Part shown: positions 31,924 through 40,151 of the stretch, piece by piece
Numbering within the stretch: the first letter of the stretch is position 1
How the letters are laid out: each line of letters begins with the position of its first letter
Assembly: GCF_006385685.1 (NCBI RefSeq)
Contig: NZ_VFRP01000006.1
Span: forward strand, 62,001-126,000
Reading direction: 5' to 3'
Length of the DNA stretch: 64,000 bases
Source of the DNA: Amaricoccus solimangrovi
Lineage (GTDB): Bacteria > Pseudomonadota > Alphaproteobacteria > Rhodobacterales > Rhodobacteraceae
The notes under the pieces: generated by a model
Databases searched by the model: none
What the model was told of the DNA's origin: nothing
Seen by the model: only the letters and a program-made list of their open reading frames with translations
Translations under genes and position numbers: made by a program

Positions 31924-32970
31924 ATGTCGACCCGAACCGCCTTTTCCCCCGGCACCGTCCCGCTTCGCGGAGCCGCCCCGACCGATCTCCAGGCCCGCGC
32001 GCTCCGCGACCTCGGACGGACCGGCCGCTGGCGCCCCGCCGAGGCCCTGTTCTGGCTCGCCGCCCTCGCGAGCTTCTTCTTCCTGCCCGACCAGCACCTG
32101 CTCCTGACCGAGGTGGTGATCCTCGGCCTCTTCGCCCTCTCGCTCGACCTCGTCCTCGGCTACGCGGGCATCGTCTCGCTCGGCCACGGCGCCTTCTTCG
32201 GGCTCGGCGCCTATGTGGCGGGGCTCGTCTCGATCCACCTGACGGGGGAGCCGCTGACCGGTCTGCTGCTCGGCGGGCTGGCGGCGGGGGTGCTCGGGTT
32301 CGCGACCGCGCCGCTCCTGCTGCTGCGCGCCTCCGATCTCACCCGGCTCATGGTGACGCTCGGCATCGCCATGCTGCTCTACGAGGCGGCGAACAAGGCG
32401 GCCTGGCTGACCGGCGGGGCGGACGGGTTGCAGGGGGTCTGGATCGACCCGCTGTTCGGCCGGTTCGAATTCGACCTCTTCGGCACCACCGCCTACGGCT
32501 ACGCGCTCGCCGTCACCTTCCTCCTCTTCCTGATCGCGCGGCGGATCGTGACCTCGCCCTACGGGCTGTCGCTCCGCGCGATCCGCGACAACGCGCTTCG
32601 CGCCAACACGATCGGCGTGCCCGTCGGCCGGCGCCTCGTCGCGATCTACACGCTCTCCGCGCTCTATGCCGGGATCGCCGGCGCGCTGCTCGCGCAGACG
32701 ACGATGTTCGTCTCGCTCGACGTGCTCGCCTTCCATCGCTCGGCCGACGTGCTGCTCGTGCTCGTGCTCGGCGGCGTCGGCTATCTCTATGGCGGGCTGA
32801 TCGGGGCGATCGTCTTCAAGCTGCTGCAGGACGTGTTCTCGACCATCACGCCGGAATACTGGATGTTCTGGATCGGCCTCGTGCTCGTCGTGATCGTGCT
32901 GATCGGCCGCGACAGGATCAACGCCGCGCCCCTCGCCCTCTGGCACCGGATCCGGGGAGGCGCGAAATGA
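31924..32970 (+). CDS. livM: Liv-type ABC permease LivM
   Basis: A 348-residue inner-membrane protein with about nine helices. VLGYAGIVSLGHGAFFGLGA and SPYGLSLRAIRDNALRANTI (the coupling loop) are the LivM signatures. A 40-residue hydrophilic N-terminal extension precedes the first helix. It overlaps livG by four bases (ATGA). Confidence 0.9.
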   Translation: MSTRTAFSPGTVPLRGAAPTDLQARALRDLGRTGRWRPAEALFWLAALASFFFLPDQHLLLTEVVILGLFALSLDLVLGYAGIVSLGHGAFFGLGAYVAGLVSIHLTGEPLTGLLLGGLAAGVLGFATAPLLLLRASDLTRLMVTLGIAMLLYEAANKAAWLTGGADGLQGVWIDPLFGRFEFDLFGTTAYGYALAVTFLLFLIARRIVTSPYGLSLRAIRDNALRANTIGVPVGRRLVAIYTLSALYAGIAGALLAQTTMFVSLDVLAFHRSADVLLVLVLGGVGYLYGGLIGAIVFKLLQDVFSTITPEYWMFWIGLVLVVIVLIGRDRINAAPLALWHRIRGGAK

Positions 32971-33719
32971 GCGCGGCGCTCCGGACCATCGCGCTCGAGA
33001 AGCGCTTCGGCGGCCTCGTCGCCACCAACAAGGTGGATTTCACGCTCGAACACGGCGCGCGCCACGCGCTGATCGGGCCGAACGGCGCGGGCAAGACCAC
33101 CTTCGTCAACCTGCTGACCGGCGTCCTGCCCGCCACCGCGGGCCAGGTTCTGCTCGACGGCGAGGACGTGACCCGGCTCTCGCAGCAGCGACGGGCGCGG
33201 CGCGGGCTCGGGCGGACCTTCCAGATCAACCAGCTCTTCCCGGCGATGACCCCGGTCGAGAGCGTGGGCCTCGCGGTCTCCGAACGGATGGGCGGCGGCG
33301 CCGATTTCTGGCGGAGCCTCGGCGCGCGGCGCGACATCATCGGCGAGGTGCTCGACCTGCTCGAACGCTTCCGGCTGATCGACGTGATGGACCATCCGAC
33401 CGCGCGGCTCGCCTATGGCAAGCAGCGCCTGCTCGAACTCGCCGTGGCGCTCGCGGGCAATCCGCGCGTGCTCCTGCTCGACGAGCCGGCGGCGGGCGTG
33501 CCGGAGGCGGAGCGGCGGGAACTCCTCGACACGCTCGCCGCTCTGCCGTCCGACGTGTCGATCCTGCTGATCGAGCACGACATGGATCTCGTCTTCTCCT
33601 TCGCGGACCGGATCACCGTTCTCGTGAACGGCACGCACTTCGCGGAGGGAACGCCCGGGGATGTCATGAAGGACCCTCGTGTGCGCGAAGTCTATCTCGG
33701 GGAGGAGGAACATGCCTGA
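32967..33719 (+). CDS. livG: Liv-type ABC ATPase LivG
   Basis: A 250-residue ATPase: Walker A LIGPNGAGKTTFVNLLTGV, Q-loop GRTFQINQLFPAMT, a signature reduced to LAYGKQRLLELAVALA (LSxGQ replaced by LAYGKQ, usual for LivG), Walker B VLLLDEPAAGVPEAERRE and switch LIEHDMDLVFSFADRI. It powers the importer together with LivF. Its last eight bases overlap the livF start. Confidence 0.92.
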   Translation: MSAALRTIALEKRFGGLVATNKVDFTLEHGARHALIGPNGAGKTTFVNLLTGVLPATAGQVLLDGEDVTRLSQQRRARRGLGRTFQINQLFPAMTPVESVGLAVSERMGGGADFWRSLGARRDIIGEVLDLLERFRLIDVMDHPTARLAYGKQRLLELAVALAGNPRVLLLDEPAAGVPEAERRELLDTLAALPSDVSILLIEHDMDLVFSFADRITVLVNGTHFAEGTPGDVMKDPRVREVYLGEEEHA

Positions 33720-34449
33720 GCTTCTGGAACTCGAGGGGCTGACCACCGGCTACGGCGAGGCGGTGGTGATCCGCGACCTCTCGCTGACGCTCGGCGAGGG
33801 CGAGGCGCTGGCGCTGCTCGGCCGCAACGGCGTCGGCAAGACCACGCTCATCGACAGCGTCATCGGCGTCACCCGGCGCTTCGCCGGCTCGGTCCGGCTC
33901 GCGGGCGTCGACCTCACCGCCGCGAGCCCGGAGAAGCGCGCGGCGGCCGGGATCGGCTGGGTGCCGCAGGAGCGCGACATCTTCCGGTCCCTCACCGTCG
34001 AGGAGAACCTGACCGCCACCGCCCGGCCGGGCCGCTGGACGCTGCGCGGCGTCTACGAGATGTTCCCGCGTCTCGGGGAGCGGCGCGCGAACATGGGCGA
34101 CCAGCTCTCGGGCGGCGAGCAGCAGATGCTCGCGATCGGCCGGGCGCTGATGCTCAATCCGAGGATCCTTCTGCTCGACGAGCCGACCGAGGGGCTCGCG
34201 CCGATCGTGATCGAGCAGCTGCTCGCCTCGATCCGGCGGATCATCCGCGAGGAGGGCATGGCCACGATCATCGTGGAACAGCATGCGAAGAAGATCCTCG
34301 GTGTCACCGACCGCGCCGTGATCCTCGACCGGGGCGCCATCGTCCACGAAGCCCCGAGCCGCGCGCTGATCGAGGATCCCGCGCCGCTCGAACTCCATCT
34401 CGGCGTCATCGCCAAGCAGAACCAGAGGAGCCCCGCTCATGCCGGTTGA
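33712..34449 (+). CDS. livF: Liv-type ABC ATPase LivF
   Basis: A 245-residue ATPase: Walker A LLGRNGVGKTTLIDSVIGV, Q-loop WVPQERDIFRSLTVEENL, signature QLSGGEQQMLAIGRALML, Walker B ILLLDEPTEGLAPIVIEQ and switch IVEQHAKKILGVTDR. The ATG at 33712 lies within the livG end after GGAGGAGGAAC. The P450 gene starts 11 bases before its stop, which places the P450, ferredoxin and reductase in the same transcript as the importer. Confidence 0.92.
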   Translation: MPELLELEGLTTGYGEAVVIRDLSLTLGEGEALALLGRNGVGKTTLIDSVIGVTRRFAGSVRLAGVDLTAASPEKRAAAGIGWVPQERDIFRSLTVEENLTATARPGRWTLRGVYEMFPRLGERRANMGDQLSGGEQQMLAIGRALMLNPRILLLDEPTEGLAPIVIEQLLASIRRIIREEGMATIIVEQHAKKILGVTDRAVILDRGAIVHEAPSRALIEDPAPLELHLGVIAKQNQRSPAHAG

Positions 34450-35629
34450 AACCGCGAACCTCGCGCCCGTCGACGAAACGATCACGCTGCGCGACCTCCA
34501 TTTCGACCCCTATCCGATCTACCGCCGGCTGCGCGCCGAGGCGCCGGTCATGCGGGTCAAGGCGGCGGGGCGGACGTTCCTGACCAAGGCCGCCGACACG
34601 AAGTTCGTGAAGGACACGCCGGAGATCTTCTCCTCGAACGACCCGAACACGCCGATGAAGCCGGCGTTCCAGGCGCATACGCTGATGCGCAAGGACGGGG
34701 CCGAGCACATGGCCGAGCGCATGGCCATGGCCCCCGCGCTGATGCCGAAGACGATCCAGGAGGTCTGGCAGCCGCTCTATCGCGACCTGGTCGGGCAGTA
34801 TCTCGACCGGCTGCCGCGGGGCGAGGTGGTGGATCTCCACAAGGAACTCTCCGCCCCCATCGCCGCGCGCATCCTCGCCCATATCCTCGGCATTCCGGAG
34901 GCGAGCGACGAGCAGATGATCTTCTGGAGCCAGGCGCTCATCGACGGCGCGGGCAATTTCGGCTGGGAGCCGGGCCCCTTCGCGGTCTCCGACCATGCCA
35001 ATCTCGAGATGAACGCGCTGCTCGAAAAGGCGGTGGAGCGGGTGCGCGCGAACCCGGACCGCTCGGCGCTCTCGGTGATGGTCAACGCCGAGAACCCGAT
35101 CCCGATGAGCCAGATCGTGGCCAATATCAAGATCGCGATCGGCGGCGGCATCAACGAGCCGCGCGACGCGCTCTCCACCATCGTCTTCGGCCTGCTGACG
35201 GAGCCCGAGCAGCTTGCCGAGACGCGGCGCACCGGCAAATGGGGCGCGGCCTTCGAGGAAGGGGTGCGCTGGGTCGCGCCGATCCAGGCCTCCTCGCGCC
35301 TCGTGACGGAGGACGTGGAGATCCGGGGCTGCCTGATTCCGAAGGGTGACACGGTGATGACGATCCAGGCCTCGGCGAACCACGACGAGGATCTCTTCGA
35401 GCATCCGGAGCGGTTCGACGTCTTCCGCGCGAAGAACCCGCATCAGGCCTTCGGCTCCGGCCCGCATCATTGCGCCGGCACTCATGTCGCCCGCCGCACC
35501 GTCGGCGCGGTGATGCTCGGGATGCTGTTCGAGCGTTTTCCCGGCATGACCCTTCCCGATCCGTCGGTGGTGGAATGGCGCGGCTTCGGCTTCCGCGGCC
35601 CCATCAACCTGCCGGTCGTCCTGAACTGA
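34439..35629 (+). CDS. cytochrome P450 with non-canonical I-helix, CYP255/GcoA-like
   Basis: A 396-residue soluble P450. The haem loop is FGSGPHHCAGTHVARRT and ExxR is EEGVRWVAPIQASSR. The I-helix reads IAIGGGINEPRDALSTIVFG: the usual acid-Thr pair is replaced by Asn-Glu-Pro. I recall a similar Gln-Glu-Pro in guaiacol O-demethylase GcoA (CYP255A), which also shares the FRGP C-terminal motif seen here as WRGFGFRGPINL. An aryl O-demethylase role is therefore a reasonable guess. It overlaps livF and is followed by its likely electron donors. Confidence 0.8.
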   Translation: MPVETANLAPVDETITLRDLHFDPYPIYRRLRAEAPVMRVKAAGRTFLTKAADTKFVKDTPEIFSSNDPNTPMKPAFQAHTLMRKDGAEHMAERMAMAPALMPKTIQEVWQPLYRDLVGQYLDRLPRGEVVDLHKELSAPIAARILAHILGIPEASDEQMIFWSQALIDGAGNFGWEPGPFAVSDHANLEMNALLEKAVERVRANPDRSALSVMVNAENPIPMSQIVANIKIAIGGGINEPRDALSTIVFGLLTEPEQLAETRRTGKWGAAFEEGVRWVAPIQASSRLVTEDVEIRGCLIPKGDTVMTIQASANHDEDLFEHPERFDVFRAKNPHQAFGSGPHHCAGTHVARRTVGAVMLGMLFERFPGMTLPDPSVVEWRGFGFRGPINLPVVLN

Positions 35630-35640
35630 GGAGAAGTCCC

Positions 35641-35961
35641 ATGAAGATCACCTATATCGCCGCCGACGGCACCGAGACCGAGGTCAACGCCAGGGAAGGC
35701 GACAGCGTGATGCAGGCGGCGATCGCCAACGACATCGACGGCATCATCGGCGAATGCGGCGGGTCGATGATGTGCGCGACCTGCCACTGCTACGTCGATG
35801 ACGCCTGGGTGGAGAAGACCGGGCCCCAGCACGACGGCGAGAGCGACATGCTCGACTGCGCCGCCTCCGAGGTGAAGCCGACCAGTCGCCTGTCCTGCCA
35901 GATCAAGCTCACCGAGGAGCTCGACGGGCTCGTCGTGCATCTGCCGGAAGCGCAGATCTGA
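35641..35961 (+). CDS. [2Fe-2S] ferredoxin, putidaredoxin type
   Basis: A 106-residue ferredoxin. Cluster ligands are Cys39, Cys45, Cys48 (ECGGSMMCATC) and Cys86 (RLSCQ), the adrenodoxin/putidaredoxin spacing. The C-terminal VVHLPEAQ resembles the partner-recognition end of such ferredoxins. It lies 11 bp after the P450 gene and overlaps the reductase start (TGATG), so it probably carries electrons from the reductase to one or both P450s of the cluster. Confidence 0.92.
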   Translation: MKITYIAADGTETEVNAREGDSVMQAAIANDIDGIIGECGGSMMCATCHCYVDDAWVEKTGPQHDGESDMLDCAASEVKPTSRLSCQIKLTEELDGLVVHLPEAQI

Positions 35962-37172
35962 TGGACCGGATCCTCATCGTCGGCGCGGGGCAGGGCGGTT
36001 TCCAGGCCGCCGCCAGCCTGCGCCAGGAAGGCTTCGCGGGCGAGATCGTGCTCTTCGGCGAGGAGCCGGGTCTGCCCTACCAGCGCCCGCCGCTCTCCAA
36101 GGCCTACATGGCCGACGGCGACGCCGACCGGCTGCTGCTGAAGCCCGCGAGCTTCTACGAGCGATCGACGATCACCTACCGTCCGGAAGTCCGGATCGGG
36201 GCGATCGACCGCGCCGCGCGCGAGGTGGTGACCGCGGCGGGCGAGCGGCTGGGCTACGATCACCTGATCCTCGCGACCGGCGCGCGGAACTTCCGGCCGC
36301 CGATCCCGGGCCAGGAGGCGGATGGCGTGCTGGAGTTGCGCACGCTCGCCGACGCCGTCCGGATCCGCGCCCGGCTCGCGGAGACGCGCCATGCGATCGT
36401 GATCGGCGGCGGCTTCATCGGCCTCGAATTCGCGGCGATGGCGCGCGCGGCCGGCGTCGGCGTCACGGTGCTCGAAGCCGCGCCCCGGCTGATGGGCCGC
36501 GCGCTCTCGCCCGCGATGTCGGAGTTCTTCCTCGCCGCGCATCGCGAGATGGGCACCGAGGTGCTGCTCGGCGCCGCCGCGCGCCGGATCGAGGCGGAGG
36601 GCGGCAAGGTGAGCGGCGTCGATACCGCTGATGTCCGGGTCGTGCCCGGCGATCTCGTGCTGATCGCGACCGGGATCCGTCCCAATGTCGAACTCGCCGA
36701 GGCGGCGGGGCTGCATGTCGATAACGGGATCGTGGTGGACGAGTCCCTGCTGACTTCGGACCCGGCGATCTCCGCGCTCGGCGACGCGGCGAGCTTTCCG
36801 CTGCCCGAGGGCGGCCGGGCGCGGCTCGAATCGGTGCAGGCGGCGGTCGATCACGCGCGCCACATCGCCAAGCGGCTGCTGAGGGGCGAGAGCGCGCCCT
36901 ACGCCGCCGTGCCGTGGTTCTGGAGCGACCAGGGCAAGCTGAAGCTGCAGATCGCAGGGCTCGGCACCGCCGCCGACGAGAGCCAGGACGTCCCCCAGCC
37001 CGAGGGCGCGAAGATGGTCCTGCTCTATCGCCAGGGCCGCCTGATCGCGGCGGAAACCGTGAACGCGCCCGGCCAGCACATGGCGGCGCGCCGGCTCATC
37101 GGCGCGCCCCGATCCGCGCTCGAGGCGGCCGGCTACGACCTCAAGGCCGCCCTCCGGCAGGGCGCCGCGTGA
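35961..37172 (+). CDS. ferredoxin reductase, putidaredoxin-reductase type
   Basis: A 403-residue FAD enzyme. FAD-binding motif ILIVGAGQGGFQAAASLRQ, active-site region LPYQRPPLSKAYM, NADH-binding motif AIVIGGGFIGLEFAAMARAA, and the second FAD motif ISALGDAASFPL. The WFWSDQGKLKLQIAG segment is characteristic of ferredoxin reductases of P450 and dioxygenase systems. It completes a three-component class I P450 system. Confidence 0.92.
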   Translation: MDRILIVGAGQGGFQAAASLRQEGFAGEIVLFGEEPGLPYQRPPLSKAYMADGDADRLLLKPASFYERSTITYRPEVRIGAIDRAAREVVTAAGERLGYDHLILATGARNFRPPIPGQEADGVLELRTLADAVRIRARLAETRHAIVIGGGFIGLEFAAMARAAGVGVTVLEAAPRLMGRALSPAMSEFFLAAHREMGTEVLLGAAARRIEAEGGKVSGVDTADVRVVPGDLVLIATGIRPNVELAEAAGLHVDNGIVVDESLLTSDPAISALGDAASFPLPEGGRARLESVQAAVDHARHIAKRLLRGESAPYAAVPWFWSDQGKLKLQIAGLGTAADESQDVPQPEGAKMVLLYRQGRLIAAETVNAPGQHMAARRLIGAPRSALEAAGYDLKAALRQGAA

Positions 37173-37200
37173 CATCCCGGCGGATCGGGGCCGAGGCCGC

Positions 37201-37247
37201 CTGACCGGCGCGGTCAGCGGCCGACGGGGACGAAGCCGCGGCTTTTC
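37201..37247 (+). terminator. tandem hairpins after the reductase gene
   Basis: CTGACCG-GCG-CGGTCAG (37201-37217) and then AAGCCGCGGCTTTT (37233-37246), the second ending in four T. Together they probably end the liv-P450 transcript. Confidence 0.55.
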
Positions 37248-37353
37248 CCGCCGTTCTCGGCGTCGGGGTGTTCATGGCCCTATAGGGGGCTTCGGCCTCG
37301 ACCCGGACCGGCGGGTACTTGGAGCGACTCCTTGCTTTGGCGTGGCGCTGGCG

Positions 37354-37740
37354 TCACGCCGAAGGCACGCGGACCTCGCCGAAGCCATGCATCCGCTTGG
37401 CCCATTGCACGGCGACGAAGAAGCCCTTGATCGGCGGCAGCATCGCGAGGCAGAGCGGCACGGCGAGGAGGGAAAGCAGGACCGCGACCAGCCACGGCCG
37501 CAGACCCGCCGTGACCAGCGGGATCAGCGCGAAGCCCACGACATGGCAGACGACGAGCAGCGTGACATAGGCGGGACCGTCATCGGCGCGCTGGTGATGC
37601 AGGGCCTCGCGGCAGGCCGGGCATTCCGGCGCGACGTGAAGATAGGAATCGAACAGGCGCCCCTCGCCGCAGGCGGGGCAACGCCGGCGCAGGCCATTGC
37701 GGATGGCCTCTCCCAGCGCGCGGTCGGGTCCTTCGGTCAT
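37354..37740 (-). CDS. DUF983 membrane protein
   Basis: A 128-residue protein of the DUF983 family: two CxxC pairs (RCPACGEGRLF and ECPACREAL) forming a likely zinc ribbon, then two membrane helices (VTLLVVCHVVGFALIPLVTA and VAVLLSLLAVPLCLAMLPPI) and a short tail with QWAKRMHGFGE. Start at 37740 follows GGAGGAGGGAAAGCG. DUF983 genes often sit near oxidase genes; here the gene stands alone between the P450 and Nit1C clusters. Function unknown. Confidence 0.85.
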   Translation of the reverse strand: MTEGPDRALGEAIRNGLRRRCPACGEGRLFDSYLHVAPECPACREALHHQRADDGPAYVTLLVVCHVVGFALIPLVTAGLRPWLVAVLLSLLAVPLCLAMLPPIKGFFVAVQWAKRMHGFGEVRVPSA

Positions 37741-37812
37741 CGCTTTCCCTCCTCCTGATCGAACGTACATATGACATGCAATCTGTGCGCATTCAATGCG
37801 GACAATATCCGA

Positions 37813-38607
37813 TCAATCCGTGCCTCGCAGCAAAGCCAGCGGACGTCCGTCCTCGCCCCGGATCGCGTCGAGCCAGCCTTGGCGGCGGCGCGCGCGGGTC
37901 ACGCGGAGGCGCTCGCCGGGCTCGACATTGCCGAGATGGCAGACGGCGCGGCGGCGGACCGGCCCCGCGCGGTGCCCCGCCTCGAAGGCGGCGCGGTCGG
38001 CGAGGGCGGCGAAGCTCGGGAAATAGAGCAGGCCGGCGGCGTTGAAGTCGAGCGCGGGGCAGGGCAGGAACCAGCGCCCCGCGCCGTCGTCCGGCGCGGC
38101 GCGGAAGGCGCGGGCCCCCCGCGCGGCGTCGCGGGCGAGCGCGTCGAGCGCGGGATCGGCTCCCGCGGGAACGGCGAGCACGCGCGGCGCGCGGCGGACC
38201 AGCGTCCGGTTGCCGCCCTCCGGCCCGCGCCCGACGAAGGCGGTCACGAGTTCGACCCGGCCGACCGGCGCGCCCGCCGCGAAGAGTTCGATCACCGAGC
38301 CGTATCGGCCCCGCCCCACCCGATGAAGCCGCCCGGACATGCTCAGCGCGCCGCCGAGCCGGGGCAGGCCGGGCCGTTCGATGGTCAGCCGGGTCGCGCA
38401 GAAGGCGGCGTAGAGCGGCTCGCCCCGCGCGCAGGTGAACAGGGCTTCGCTCTGCCCCATGGCGCGGGCGATCAGCCGCCAGTGGAGATCGCCCGCGCGG
38501 CGCATCAGCCATGGTTCGGAAAGCCCGGCGAAACCCATCTCGGCCATGCCGAGCGCATGTGTCTCGTCTATCTCCCGCGGCTCGGGAAGGCGGCCCGCGC
38601 GGATCAC
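37813..38607 (-). CDS. LnmK-like/Pnap_2097 family protein
   Basis: A 264-residue protein. The N-terminal part (EMGFAGLSEPWLMRRAGDLH followed by WRLIARAMGQ, and later GRGRYGSVIELFAAGAPVGR) resembles the double hot-dog fold of LnmK, a bifunctional acyltransferase/decarboxylase of polyketide synthesis, and the Pnap_2097 family found beside Nit1C-type genes. The GTG start overlaps the nitH stop (GTGA), so it is translationally coupled to the cluster. I infer acyl-group chemistry; the call rests on remembered family features. Confidence 0.6.
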   Translation of the reverse strand: MIRAGRLPEPREIDETHALGMAEMGFAGLSEPWLMRRAGDLHWRLIARAMGQSEALFTCARGEPLYAAFCATRLTIERPGLPRLGGALSMSGRLHRVGRGRYGSVIELFAAGAPVGRVELVTAFVGRGPEGGNRTLVRRAPRVLAVPAGADPALDALARDAARGARAFRAAPDDGAGRWFLPCPALDFNAAGLLYFPSFAALADRAAFEAGHRAGPVRRRAVCHLGNVEPGERLRVTRARRRQGWLDAIRGEDGRPLALLRGTD

Positions 38608-39863
38608 GCGGCGGCTCCCCTGGCGCGGAACTCCGCGATCCGGCCGGCGAGATGGCGGGCATCCTCGTCGATGGCGAGGAAACGGCCCGAACCCCAGGTG
38701 TTGAGCCAGCCGAGCCCGATGAAGTAGACCCCCGGCGCGTCGGTCACGCCGCGATGGAAGGCGGGCCTGCCCCGGCCGTCGAAACAGTCCACCTCGAGCC
38801 ACGAATAGTCCGGCCGGAAGCCGATGGCCCAGAGGATCGAGGCGATGCCCTCCTCCGCCATGTCGATCCCGGTGATCTCGCGCGCGGGTTCCCAGACCTT
38901 CTCGAACGGGGGCTCCTCGGGCGCGTCGATGCCGTGCGCGGCGATGTGGCGGTCGATCTGGTCGCGGATGCCCTGGTAGCTCCTGTCCGCGCCGTCGAGG
39001 TTCCTGCCGAGTTCGGGCAGGAAGGTGAGCCGCGTCCCCCGCGCCCCGGAGAGGCCGCCGTAGAGCCTCACGCCCTCGAGCGCGAATTTCCGCAGGTCGA
39101 TCTCCTTGCCGCCGTCGCGGCCGGACATGTAGTGGTTGGTCTGGCTGACCGCCTTGATCGGATCGGGATGCCTGTCGATGGTGAGGGCGTAGTGTCCGGC
39201 GTCGTGGAGCCAGTCGGTCGCGTCGCGTCCGCGATACCTGCGCGGGCTGCGGGGCGCGGAGCCGATGGCGAGGTGAACCGGGCGGCCCTCGCGGTGGAAA
39301 TCCTCCATGATCTGCACGCCCGACTGCCCGCCGCCGACGATGAGCACGCCGCCCTCGGGGAATTGCGACGGCCGCCGGTATTCGCGCGAATGCATCTGGA
39401 AGATCGAAGGGTCGATCGCCGAGGCATAGGGCGGCACCAGCGGTGTGTCATAGCCGCCGGTCGCGATCACCACCTGCTCCGCCGTCCAGTGCCCGGCCGT
39501 GGTCTCGACGAGATAGCCGCCGCCCGGACGGGGCGCCACGCGGGTCACGGCGACGTTCTCGCGCAGGGGCGGATCGAAGCTTTCGGCGAAACCGTCGAGG
39601 TAGTCGACGATCTCGTCGCGGAGCATGAATCCGTCCGGATCCCTGCCCCGGTAGGGCCAGCCCGGCAGGCGGCATTGCCAGTTGGGGGTGACGAGGCAGA
39701 AGCTGTCCCAGCGGTTCACCCGCCAGGACTGGAAGCGGCGGTCGCGTTCGAGCACGACATGATCGATACCGTCACGGCGCAGGTACCAGCTGACCGAAAG
39801 CCCGGCCTGGCCGCCGCCGATGACGACGACGGAAACATGCGCTGGTGTGTTCATCGCGGACAT
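38604..39863 (-). CDS. nitH: Nit1C flavin-dependent oxidoreductase (MSMEG_0569 family)
   Basis: A 419-residue flavoprotein monooxygenase-like enzyme. FAD motif VVVIGGGQAGLSVSWYL at the N-terminus and NADPH motif GVLIVGGGQSGVQIMEDF mid-protein; the ILWAIGFRPDYSWLE segment is typical of flavin-containing monooxygenases. In the Nit1C cluster of cyanide-utilising Pseudomonas fluorescens NCIMB 11764 the equivalent is NitH. It follows nitG by 12 bp and overlaps the LnmK-like gene by four. Confidence 0.85.
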   Translation of the reverse strand: MSAMNTPAHVSVVVIGGGQAGLSVSWYLRRDGIDHVVLERDRRFQSWRVNRWDSFCLVTPNWQCRLPGWPYRGRDPDGFMLRDEIVDYLDGFAESFDPPLRENVAVTRVAPRPGGGYLVETTAGHWTAEQVVIATGGYDTPLVPPYASAIDPSIFQMHSREYRRPSQFPEGGVLIVGGGQSGVQIMEDFHREGRPVHLAIGSAPRSPRRYRGRDATDWLHDAGHYALTIDRHPDPIKAVSQTNHYMSGRDGGKEIDLRKFALEGVRLYGGLSGARGTRLTFLPELGRNLDGADRSYQGIRDQIDRHIAAHGIDAPEEPPFEKVWEPAREITGIDMAEEGIASILWAIGFRPDYSWLEVDCFDGRGRPAFHRGVTDAPGVYFIGLGWLNTWGSGRFLAIDEDARHLAGRIAEFRARGAAA

Positions 39864-39875
39864 GGGTCTGACCTT

Positions 39876-40151
39876 TCAGGAGAGGGAGAGGCAGAGAACG
39901 TCGCCCCGGTCGAAGCGGGCGGCGCGGGCTTCGATCCGCGCGAGCTGATCGAGGGCGCTGGAACAGGCGAAACCGTATTTCGCCTCCACGCGGCGCGAGC
40001 CTTCGCGGAGCCCGGCGCGGGCGCGGGCGAGGAAGTCGGCAAGCTGGTAGCGCGCGCCCGCCTCGAGGTGGCGGGCGATGGCGGTCGAGGGCGAATAGCA
40101 GGTCTCCTCGGTGCCATCGGGCCAGCGGACGGTGAAACGGACCTCAGGCAT
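39876..40151 (-). CDS. nitG: Nit1C small protein (MSMEG_0570 family)
   Basis: A 91-residue protein starting MPEVRFTVRWPDGTEETCYS, with ARHLEAGARYQLADFLARAR and a C-terminal half containing EAKYGFACSSALDQL. This pattern is the MSMEG_0570/nitrogen-starvation family, present in every Nit1C cluster and of unknown function. The ATG at 40151 overlaps the nitF stop by eight bases. Confidence 0.8.
   Translation of the reverse strand: MPEVRFTVRWPDGTEETCYSPSTAIARHLEAGARYQLADFLARARAGLREGSRRVEAKYGFACSSALDQLARIEARAARFDRGDVLCLSLS

Noticed and set aside
29667-31955. Long open frame opposite the liv genes (over 700 codons, minus strand)
   Set aside because: It mirrors the codon pattern of livK and livH, is rich in Arg, Asp, His and Gly without any motif, and has no ribosome site; it is a high-GC shadow.
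37797-37812. CGGACAATATCCG as a terminator after the LnmK-like gene
   Set aside because: Only four base pairs and no T-run; too weak.
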